Positions 38,701-49,553 of a stretch of 64,000 bases of DNA are shown in pieces; position 1 is the stretch's first letter; each line of letters begins with the position of its first letter. Under the pieces are notes generated by a model that searched no databases, was not told where the DNA came from, and saw only the letters and a program-made list of their open reading frames with translations. The position numbers and the translations under genes are program-made. Location: positions 4,772,482 to 4,836,481 of the forward strand of contig VUYV01000016.1 in the NCBI GenBank assembly GCA_008711295.1, read 5' to 3'. The DNA is from Anarhynchus alexandrinus. Its lineage: Eukaryota; Chordata; Aves; Charadriiformes; Charadriidae.

Positions 38701-41700
38701 AAATCTCATCAACATGTATTTTAGCGTTGTTTCAGCTTTGAATATGTCCCAGAAACCAAACCTTGGGCCCTAAAAACACAAAGTGCCTTTATTTACAAAG
38801 GTCAATTTGTGAGTTTTCAGCTATTGTCTTTAGTGCTTAAGTGTGATGTTATAGCTCAAGTCTCCAGTTGGAAATGTGCCTGGACTGTGGATTTTCCAGT
38901 TAAGTAACACATGCCAGGGCCTTAGCTAGAGGAGTTGGCAGGAATATAAGTTTTGCTTCTGTACAGTTTTCAGTTTTTATCCTTTTACCTTATGCCTCCA
39001 CAGAAGTCACAGGCATGTAAGTAGGGCATGTATTGCTATGTTGAGCCTTAACCTTAAAACTTGTGCTATGTAGGGAGCAGAGCAATTCCAAGTTCCTAAT
39101 CTCCCAGTTTTGTTCAATTTACATGTATAAAAAGTATTTATTGTTTTAATATAAAGCAGTCAAAAGCTCTGGTCTTTTCTAAAAACATATTCAAAGCCAT
39201 AAATGTGTTGGCACTCTTTTAGATGCATAAAACTTATGCTGGGTGAATAGAAAAGGACTTTTATAGAAGAAGTTCAAAGGACTTGATCTTGTCCAATCTT
39301 GGAAAAATCTCCAGCTGATCAACAGGAGATTTGCCTGAGGAGGAGCTGTAATGTTAGGTGTGGTGGTAGAGTGGCGCAGGGCAGTAGGCAGGAGTTGGAC
39401 AGTGGCTCTTCTACCTGAGATGAAAGTCTGTGCTCCAGGTGGGGCGCTCTGATGAAAATAATACACTTTACTTGCTTCAAAAGAAAAACCGTAATACTGG
39501 TGTATGTAGTCTGTGATCCCTTGTCAGCATGAAATAATGGCACAAGAACGTCACCCCCAAAATATGATATGTCCCTTTCTGGGAAGGCGTTTAATCATCA
39601 TAATCACACATGATTATGACTTTTGATATGAAAAGAGAAGTTTCTTTTTTTTTTTTAATCTGCTGCTTCAAACTTCAATTCACTGTACTTTTCCTTGTGA
39701 CTCTAAAGCTAAAAATTGCCAGGTTATTCTCAGTTATGTGAATAAAAATTAGTCAAGTACCATTATGAAGGCTGCCTACAATATGCTTTGTATTTTCTTT
39801 TGAAGCAGGTCCTCCCCCAGCTCTTTCCTCTTTTGAATATGGCTGCACCTCATCAGTTCTCCTTCTCCTCCTGTTGTTATCCAGTTGTGCGAGTGGGACG
39901 AGCAGCTCCATGAGGGCAATTTTAGCAAAACCAAACCAGTTCCAACTGCTCCGTTCAAAGTGCTTGTGTCCATGGCAGAAACCAAGTTGTTTGGATGCGA
40001 AACTTCTAGTTTTGAGCTGTGGGTGCTCTTGCGTTGCCCTGAACTCAAGAGACAAGCTGCTGTTGGTGCAGGATTTCCCTTTGTGTCGCAGCATAGTGCA
40101 GCAGGATGCACCTTCTGAAGGAGTCTCCGATGAGCTCCTCAAAATGTTGAAAACAAAGCAGCCATACAGCTTGTCCACAGCTGACTGGCCATGGGAGGTA
40201 GCATGCTCTGATAGGAAACTAAATAACCAAGGACCTGTTCTAGCTCTGCCAGAGACTGATTTCTCACTTGGTTTATGGCACATCACTTATAACCAGACCT
40301 GTCTGTTCATAGATTTCTCTAAAAAACATCAGGTTCCTGTTGTTGTAAAGCTCCTAACTCTCATGTAACAAGCTTGTATCCAACTCCAGGGCAAGCTCCA
40401 GGATATGCTACCTTTCCTGGAATGGTGGGGCACTGGAAGTTAGACTCCAATGCAAAGGTTGCAGCATGGTGAGGAGACTGCACGCTAATCGGTGTGGGAC
40501 CAAGATATGGAGATACTTCTCCAGCTTTGCCACTATTTTACTCTGTCCTGCTAGGAGATTACTTCACATACCCATTTCACATTTCATCCACTGCTTGTCT
40601 TGTGTATTTAGGCTGATGCTCTGACTAATAGGGGAAGTAATTATTTTTATATACCAAGCAGAGCTTATACCTGATCAAGCACAGGTGACTTTTTGGACTA
40701 GAACTGTAGCTTCAGACATGGCTGTGGAAATTTTCTATTTTTCCAGTGCATTACTTTTAAAATCCGACATGATTGCTGATCATAACACACTGACTCACTG
40801 GTGTGTCCTTCACCTGTCTGTGCTGGTCAGTTTGCTGGGATGAAAGCAAGTAGCAAATCTTTACCTCTGCATGCTTCCCGACTATTTCTTTGTGCTAAGA
40901 CTTGTGTTGCAAAGTGCATGCACCAGTTTCTAGACTGCTTAGCCACAGCGCCTGTAAATCCAAGTAAATGAAATTTTCCTTAATGAAGCAGCAAAGAACT
41001 ATATGCATAGATGCAGAAGACTTGTTTTGCTTTCATTATTAAAAGGGTACTTAGCATGAAAATTCCTTCTTATTTTTTTTCCTAATAGCCTAGTGCTTCA
41101 TATAAACTGCAGACGATTTTCCCTGTACTAGAAAATATTGCTGTTCTTATGTCTCCAGGGATACATTGAGAGACTGAACGTTATTAAGATAGCAAAAACT
41201 TCTCAGTTTGTGGCTTACTCTTCTATAGGAGTGCTTGCTATAAGGGCCTTTCAGTAGGGATGTCATGTAACTTGGTGCTTCAAGAAGAACCTGCAAGCAA
41301 AGAAACCTTGCAAAGTATTTGGAGCTTATTCCCAGAGTAGTTGAGTCAAATCATAAATACTAGTTCTTGCCTTGCAGGTGCTGAGGTCCTCCAACTCTTT
41401 TTGAGTTAAGAACAGTTAATGACCACCCAGATGAAGCTTAGCTCAGGTTCAAATTTGCAGATAATTCATTTTGAGTTGTAAGAAGTCATTCTGTTCGAGT
41501 GATTTTTTTGAAAAATTTCCATTCCCTGTGATACCAAACTCCTTGAAATTGTTTGCTTGGAGAAGATCATTCACCATCCAGTTACAGTTGATTGTAGTTG
41601 TGGTCACCTCACTAAGTGCTTTAACCAAGAGTGCTGTGAGAGCCACCTGGGGAGCCAGGTATAACAGGGTTCCAAGTGCATCACTCCTTCTTGTCTAATG

Positions 41701-43119
41701 AACCGTATATACTTGCAGAAAGCAGAACAGGAGAGGCTGAGGAAGCAAGCCAGGGAGGGCTGGCTGGGAATTCACTGGGCAGGTGGGACAGTGAGGGTCA
41801 AAGCTGTATGCTGAATTGGACAATGCGCTAACCTTAACCATTCACTTGCCTAAATCGGGGCTGAATGCCACAAGTTGTAAAGAGGGTGAGTGTCTGCTTG
41901 GACTATTTGGTTAGAAATGCTAGTCCAGACCTAAGGCGCTCTTGTGGTCACAGCAATGATTAAAATCATTCTTTCTTGTTGGCCAAGCTGCTGTGCTGTG
42001 TAAGAGGAGCACATCTACATTCTTCCTTCTGTTTCCATCACTCCCTGCCTCAGGGGGATGCCTCTTAGTGTCATAGGTAGCAGAAGAAATGGTGGAGTAC
42101 CTCCGCCAACTCCATGGGGAGATATAGTGCTGATGATGACAAACAGCTTTCCACTTAAAATAGTTCCCAAGAGAGAAGGGTCCAGGAGTTGAACTTCCCC
42201 TGTGTGTATAGTGACATGTGCCCAGCCTCATGCTCTGAATGGGCCTGAAGTGGATGGGTCTGCGGTGATATTCTACCAGCATTTACTGGCCAGAAAGGAA
42301 GAGCTTGAAAGTAAGTGACTTTGAGTGAAGTGGTGGAGGCAGCAAAGCGTTTTCTGTCTCTCTTGCCCCTTGGGAGCAGCTGTGCCTCTCGCTCTTTTTT
42401 TCATTTTACGTGCCAGGGTGTCTTGGGCTTTGGGTTTTGTAGTAGATGTTTAGAAAGCAGAAAATTCAGGAATCGCTTTAACCAAGTTTGAACACATAGA
42501 AAGTTTTAATAACCCTTTGGGAAGCCAATGGCTAATCTAGAAATGTGTTCAGATTAACCTGAGTATCTGTTCCATTGTTTGAATGCCTTGCAGTTGTTTC
42601 TTCATAACCTCTGTGAGGAGGGCATCACCTGCAAGGAGCTAGAAGAGGTCTGGTTGCATTGGGCAGGTTGGTGAGCTACAGCATTAATATATAATAACCT
42701 TCTTAAAAAGAGTAGGTGGGAAGGTAATAAAATATTTTGAACTTGTGAAGAACAACTTTATGCAGCAAAAGACTTTGGTATTGTCAGGGAGAGTTTTACC
42801 ATTGCCTTCAGGGTGTACGTGCTACTGTGCTGCTCGCTTATTGACACAGCAGATGATTTTTATGCCTGATAATTGAATTGTGTGCTGCAAGGAGGAAACA
42901 TGGAGACAGTTTCTTCAGGGACTGTCTCTCTCTGGTGGGATGCAGCTTATGAATTATATAATGGGACTTTCAGGGAAACACAGTGCAACCTTAGCTCCCA
43001 TTAATGTCATTGACAGCCTTACTACTTCATTGTAGCTGTCGATGCAGGTTTCTGTTAAATCAACCTCACCAGTCCTCCTCAGTTTTCCTTTGGGATGAGG
43101 ATACAAATTGCTGTGTTTT

Positions 43120-43164
43120 ATTCAATTTATTCTTAATGGTATTTCATTCAATTTATTCTTAATG
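43120..43164 (+). repeat. Partial tandem repeat, 26-bp period
   Basis: The 19-bp string ATTCAATTTATTCTTAATG occurs at 43120-43138 and again, unchanged, at 43146-43164. Confidence 0.9.
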
Positions 43165-44507
43165 ATAATGGGGAAAAATAGATATTGTTTTAACAGGGGG
43201 ATTATATACAACATCCCCTAGCTGTGAAAGCACCCTTTCTAAATTGGGGCTAAATGTTCATTCTTACTGCAGAGAATGTCACTCCTGGAGTAATCTGAGT
43301 GTGGCTGATTGATCAGCACGCTGTCAAAATCTCTGAAACCTGAATGAGGTGTATTCTATAAATGGCTGTAAAGTGCTGAGTTTGCATATATATTTACTCT
43401 GAATCTATAGGGCCAGATACTTCTTTAGCATAGCTTGTAATTATTACCGATCAGATTCAAATGTTGATCTTAATACTTTCTTTCTAACATGTTGTAAGGA
43501 AATTAGTCACTTGTGTGTTTATTTTAAATAACACTTTTTAATTGCAGAATAAAAATAAAACTAACCTAGAACTGCATAAATTTTTGCTTCAAGAAATATT
43601 CGATGCTTTCGTGTCCAGAAAATGTTAAAATGGAGTCTTTCTATGTTAAAGAAACACTTCATTATGAGTAACTATTCCCAATAGAAGATGATGTTTAAGT
43701 CTCTGTTTGAAGTTTGTTTCAGCAAAATGGCCTTTTCCCTTTGAAAACTTTCACCAGATGTTGCCATTCAGTAGCACTAAATGATGCTTTTCTGCAAAAC
43801 TGGCTTAGGTTTTCAAAGTTTATTTTGCCAGCACTACATCAGACAAACCTTGAAGGCAGTGTTTTGTCTTCTATTAGATCGACTGGTAACATTTGTAAGA
43901 ATTAGATAAGCTTTCAGGCACACAGTTTCCTCTTCAGATTTGAAACTAGAAGCAGCAGATTTCAAAGCTAAGTGGAAAATGAGTTTTTAGAGTTTAATTA
44001 GCTGTGCATCAGTTAGACTGTATCCCTAAACGGCAATGGCTACAGCAACATGACCGTGAGAACGGCGCTCCACAGTTGCTGGCAGCATGCAGCGACACTT
44101 CATACAAGAGGAAAAAAGAACATCCGACCCGAAGGGATGTGGAAGTGGCAGTTGAACAAACATAGGTCAGAGCAATACATGACTACTCAGCCACAGTGAG
44201 TACTCAGAGCAGAGTGGAATATTTTTGTTAGGCATATAAGTAAAGTAATTAGATATCTGGACCAACTAACCCGTGCAGCTGTTGTAATGCATACCCACTT
44301 TTGCTATGTCTCCTTGACATAGTTTTTGTGAAATTCTGTAGGACACTTGATCCCGCTCTCAGCCCGCGGTACTGCTGATGGCTCTTCAGCAGAGCTCTCC
44401 AGCGGGATCGATAAGGAATCCTGCTTTGTAGCTGGGGTTACATCACAAGCAAGTTCCCAAGGCACTGTGATGCACATGGCATCATTTTGGGCAGGTTAAA
44501 ATAGGAA

Positions 44508-44545
44508 TGAGCCAGATCCTCAGCTGGTATAAATTGGTGTTCCTA
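44508..44545. repeat. Fragment resembling an ancient amniote repeat
   Basis: The phrase gagccagatcctcagctgg followed by tataaattggtgt closely resembles a motif ('agatcctcagctggtgtaaa') that I remember as recurrent in turtle, crocodile and bird DNA. The family name is not certain. Confidence 0.35.
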
Positions 44546-45920
44546 TATTAAATTCAGATGGGCCTAATTTTAAGTGCTGAAGCAGTCGCTGAGGGGTTGC
44601 ACAATCTGTTGCTCTTGTGAGTGTGTGCTCACCCATAAATGTGAGATTGCACAATCTAACCCAATATGAATGTGTCTCTGTCTCAGCTGCTAATTGAAAA
44701 CAAACATGGTAGGATTAATAATTCACCTCTCTGGAATTTCTGTATTGTAAATTACTGGGGGGATCTACTGGTTGCATTAAGAGATGTCAGTCTATTGCAA
44801 GATTAGTAAGTGCCAACAGCAATGATTGGAGGTCTCTAAACAGAGAAAAGTTGGACTTGCAGAGGTTTCTGATTAGTTCTTTTTAGTTGTTTTTTTTTTT
44901 TTCTTTTTCCAGTTACTATGACTTTCGTGCCTTGTACAGCACAGAATGCAGTTTCCAAGCCTGCATGGAGGAAGTCAGTAGCAAAACTCCTGTTGATTTA
45001 AGCAGAGGAGGGTTTGGGTTGTTTTGCTGCACAGGAAATGGGGCATTTTTCTGTCCAATACTTAAGTGTATTTTCCCTTCACAAAAGTCTGTCCACATTT
45101 TGCAACAGGGAAATAGGAAATTGTCTTTTCTCTCATTTGGGAGGAAGTTGCTTTCTGTCCTCTTAATTAGTTGTTTGAAAGATGAAAGCAAGTGCCCAGA
45201 GGTCAGGGCATTCCAGGAGGTCTGGTATTTTTGAACCAAAGAACTTCTAAGAAATGGCACATTAGGAATTCCGATTTATCCAAGCCCCGCTGAATGCTGC
45301 CTGCAGAGGCACTTACAGGGATGCATATTCTGCTCTCATCTTCTTAGTTTAGAGCATAGGCTATAGCATCTATCAGGCTACTGCTTCTGTTGACCTGAAC
45401 GCATCTATAAAATGTATTTATGGAACCTGGGCCATTCCTTTCTGATGTTGGATGATGGCTGAGACTTTGGACTTTATTTTCTTGTCACTTCTGTAATTAC
45501 CACCTAGGAGAGGATCCCCCCAAATTAAATGGTCTTTTCAAGTAGGGTTATAAAGGATTATAGGCATAGGATTGTAAAACTGCTTTCTACGTTAGAGAGG
45601 TAGCACAGCAAAGAGGTAACAGTGCAGCAAGGCCATAAGGTGGATGTTCAGGGGGGTCAGCCTTTCCTACAGCCGTGCCAGCGGCTCTTGTTGAAGTAGC
45701 CCCACAAACCTCTACTCTTCCCCTAGTCTTCTTGGACTGTCCTTGCTAGGTCTTGGATCTTCAGGCTATCGCATTTTCTGCAAGTGCCTTGGTGGCATGC
45801 AAGTGGCTTGAAAGCAGTACTCAAAACTCCAAAACAATCCTATATGTCCTCATCCTCCTCCATCCAGGAGGGTGCAGGACCTCAGCAGGGTCGTTCAGGT
45901 TCCTCATACTGTCCTTGGAA

Positions 45921-45921
45921 N
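45921..45921. other. Ambiguous base (n)
   Basis: The only undetermined base in the window. It lies in intron sequence and does not affect the PLCB1 exon. Confidence 0.99.
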
Positions 45922-48900
45922 TAATGTGTGTTATTCCATTTAAAAGGGTCTTTTTATGTTTGTGTATTGGGAGGTCTAGTTGCACTTTTGTAAGTGAATA
46001 AATTATTAATTCTGTTTGTTGGTTGTGTTGGTTTTTTTTTTTAAAGCTAAAATGCCAGACCAATCCAACTAAAAGAAACTTCTGAAATTCAGTCTGTGTG
46101 GCTCAGCAGCTTTGTTTAAGATCCATTTTTCTTTAGCATCTTTCATTTCTCTCATGTGTTTGCTGTTAAAGCCTTTATTTTTAGGGCTTGTCAGTCCTTT
46201 CAGTCGGCAAAATCTTATTTTTTATGACATGCTCTGCATGTGCCCCTAGCTTCTGTAAAACGCTTCACAGTGGGTTGGAGACCGCTTCAGGGCATGAGTA
46301 TTATTTGTTGTGGTAAATATAACCCGCGGCCTCTCACCCTGAAGGCCGCATTCTTGTCTGATAACAGCAAACCTGGCTATGTCTGCCCTTGCTGAGCATG
46401 TGGTCTGTAAATCTGACATGCCGTCATCTCCATGCTCAGCTCTGCACATCTGCTCTTCACGGTTTTTGCTGATGGACTTTCAGCTTGTCTCTGCCCTGCC
46501 TTGGTTTCCCTTTGCTTGATGCTCATGGAATATGCTGGCCCTGGTTTTCTTTTCAATTTCTTGCCTTTTGTGTGGTCGTGTCTGATCTCCGTCTGCCCAT
46601 AATTATGTTGTGACTCTTCCATTTCCCACCTTAGTTCTTGCTCTGAGTGTGATAAACCCAAATGTAGCTCTGCCATGTTTTGTTATTTTCACTTCTGCTG
46701 GTATCTGAATGGCCGCACGCATTAACTCAAAGATAAGCCCTCCAGTGTGACATTTTCCTGTTTTATTTAAAGCTGCACCTGCTGCCAGACCTGCACACAT
46801 AGCTATTTCATAGTGCTTCTTTGGCTCTTTTTGCTCTGATTTTATTTTATTTATTTTTTCTGTGTTGAGCAGCAAGTTTGCCTTCTACTGCTGCTATGTC
46901 CCAGGTGGTAATGTGATGTAACTGGCAATGTTACGTTTCACAAGAGCAACTTGAGAGAGTAACAGTGTCATTCCTTTCTCTCAGCACTTCTTTAAAAGAA
47001 AAAAGAGGGGGAACAGATTTTGTTTTAATTGACAAATAATTTGTAGCATCTGCAAGAGCACTAGGGGTATCGTTCTGCATTTAGAGATGCAAATGTGGCA
47101 TGGACTGATTTCAGAAGAAATAAAATACGTGGAGACATTTGCACTACTCCAGCCTCACTAGAACTCAAGACATATATTCCACTGAGAGAGGAATGATATG
47201 AGTGTGGGAATGTTATTGTAAAACTCAGGGACAGATCTGTGGCTGAAAAAGGTCAGCATTGCTTTTTCACCATTGCAACCATTCCACCTTGGTGAGGAGC
47301 TTGTCCCATCCAGGCCCAGTGACCTGTCACCTTGGGAGATGTAGAACTAGTGCTCACTGTCCTCTGCACTTTTTAGATGTTCCTTACACAGTCGTCTCAT
47401 TGAATAGTGAGAGATTACCCATATTTTGGTGCATTAAGGGCTTTTCTGCACTCAATACTGAGCTTACCCTAACTCCTGGTGTCAGTTGTGCTCGTGTTGG
47501 GCAGAATAAGGATCAATGTAGTTTAGATCTGGAAGTAAGATCAGCTTCAAACTGGACCTGAAAGTTGGATTCACAACCTATCAGGTGCTGGAACAGGGAC
47601 AGTTGTAGACAAGCTTTTACGTACGGCAATCAGCTGTCCATGTGAGAGGCTGCAGCGCTGTCAGAAGAGTGCTTGTGTCCATATGCCTTGTGTAGTTGGG
47701 GTTATTTCCTAAGGATGTTTACAAAATATCACCTTTGACGACCCTGCCTATTTTTTTTCCTAATCCCTGCAAGTTTTTTATTCTGATCCTGTTTCAGGCA
47801 AGTATGAGCGAAAAATAAAGCTCTCCAAAGTCCAAGTTTCCCCTAAACAGGCTAGATGAAGAGCTAAAGAAATGCTCCTCCGAGTCCAGCTGGTGCTATA
47901 ACAGAAGAGAATTGGGATTGATATGGGGGATGGAGGAGGATGTGATGAATGTATAGTCACGTGAAAATTTGGTGGTAGAGCTGATGTCGTATTAGACAAC
48001 AAAGACATACAAGAGCTGTGCAGGAGTGGGTCCCTTAAAATGGAAAAGAAATAAAGATACAAAGTAACCCATGTTAAAATTACCTGTCCATGAGAAAATA
48101 TTTTTCTTTTCTCCTTGGTATTAAAAAAAATATAGTGGGTTTGTCTAGTACATAGATTTCAGGTGCTCCACACACCATTTGCAATTACTACTGGAAGGCT
48201 GAAATGCATTGAACTGGTGTAGCTCTAACTGTGGTGTGGTCACACTCCTGCTGAAGTACTTTTAGACTATATTTAGTATGTAATCAAGCCATGCTAACAT
48301 GGGCTATTAGTCCAAATGCTAGTGTAAATGAGGCAGACAGCATTAAGACGTGGTTTAAGATTGTCAAGTAATGCTGAATCAGGTCAGATGTTCTTGCTGT
48401 GTCTCGCAAGACAGCTGGTGGTGTTCCCGGGAAAGCACACGTAATGCCGCATGTATGCACGTGCTTGCGAGGGAGCTGGCAGCTGGGAATCGCGCTGCTT
48501 TGGTCTGCAGCATCTTTCCTCCTTCCAAACACTCCTGCTCATAAATGTTAAGGCATTCAAGAAAGAACCAACGTGGCAACATCCAAAAATGCCCTGACGC
48601 AGGATGAGGTCGGGGAAAATGATGTTGGCTTAAGGTTATAATTTGCTGCGTGTTTGGAAAGTGGTGAATGCCCCATGTTGATCCCGGAGTGGCACGTGCA
48701 CCCTGCTGGGCTGGCCCTGGCAGGCCCACCCAGGGCTCCATGGGCTTAGCTCAGCCCCCATCCTTCCTGGGCACCGGCAGGGAGGGTGGAGATCCAAGAG
48801 GTTATCAGTGAAAGGAGATTCTTCATGTTACACATGTGTAGGGGAGGACAGGAATTTGGCTAACAGAAGCTGTCATCACATGCCAGTTTTGTTCCTAGTA

Positions 48901-49441
48901 TGGCATGTGTTGTATAACCCACAACACGAGAGTTAATGTATGAACTATGAAATGCTTGTCGAAAGTATGTGGATTTTATTGAGCAGTAGTCACTGTAAAA
49001 TTGTTGGAACCTGTTATCATTGTAGATATAAGGCTTCTTGGGTTTTATGTGCACTTTTCAAAATGTTCTGGGAATAATAAAGTAGGCTTTCTATTGCAGA
49101 GGCAGGGTTTTCTGTTTGTAACATTGCCTTTTTCAGACTGTGACTAGCATCAAAAAGCTAAAATTGTATTAAAAAAAAAACCACCACAGCAGCTGCTATT
49201 TAGTGATCCAAGAAATAAGCTTGACTCATATGGTGTCTATATATTCTGTGTATCATAAGACATATGCACGTTTTTAAGGAAAACAAGATATGTATATAAG
49301 GTCTTAGTATTGCTATTAGAATAACTTAAATGCAACAGAGCACTTCTTGAAACTGTTTTCAGTTTGGACAGGCATCATTGTGAACAGGCAAACCCCTGAC
49401 AGATGTGGGAAGTAGGGCACTGTTAATACAACAAGGTTTTT

Positions 49442-49484
49442 TGACTAATGTAATAATTATCTGTGTTACAATTTTTCCTTCTAG
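49442..49484 (+). promoter_or_regulatory. PLCB1: 3' splice site with branch-point-like motif upstream of the PLCB1 exon
   Basis: The motif tgactaat (49442-49449) fits the loose vertebrate branch-point pattern, and its A at 49448 lies 37 nt before the exon. It is followed by the T-rich run atttttccttctag ending in AG at 49483-49484. Spacing and composition are normal for an avian acceptor. The assignment of the branch A is inference. Confidence 0.75.
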
Positions 49485-49553
49485 GAGACTGAGCTGCTAG
49501 ATATCAGCCTTGTCAAAGATGCCAGATGCGGAAAACATGCCAGAGCTCCCAAG
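49485..49553 (+). CDS. PLCB1: PLCB1 internal coding exon (probably exon 3), phospholipase C beta-1 PH domain segment
   Basis: Seen: 23 in-frame codons with no stop, opening [14 protein letters not shown] and closing [11 protein letters not shown]-rich tract and CTAG acceptor (AG at 49483-49484) come before, and the donor GTAGGA follows directly (AAG|gtagga). A branch-point-like tgactaat lies at 49442-49449. Both exon ends fall between codons (phase 0-0). Known: PLC-beta enzymes cleave PIP2 to IP3 and diacylglycerol at the plasma membrane downstream of Gq. The stretch matches mammalian PLCB1 around residues 60-82, inside the N-terminal PH domain that helps position the enzyme on membrane and G-protein partners. 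From memory it differs at three conservative sites (I/L, K/R, R/K). PLCB3 and PLCB4 are clearly more different here. Inferred: exon number 3 and transcription on the plus strand. Neither neighbouring exon is visible in the window, which fits the very long 5' introns of this gene. Confidence 0.93.

Larger units (their letters stand above)
38701..49484 (+). other. PLCB1: Intron sequence of PLCB1 up to the exon, no further gene seen
   Basis: Unique DNA with no further recognisable exon. The longest open frames overlap on opposite strands: 39753-40286 minus with 177 codons and 39874-40368 plus with 164 codons. Neither has a known motif. A two-copy 26-bp-period repeat lies at 43120-43164. A single undetermined base (n) is at 45921. 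Confidence 0.65.

Noticed and set aside
1..49484. About 130 short open frames (60-141 codons) on both strands before the PLCB1 exon
   Set aside because: They overlap one another in conflicting frames, lack recognisable domains, and are not bounded by convincing splice or start contexts. They fit chance frames in intron DNA.
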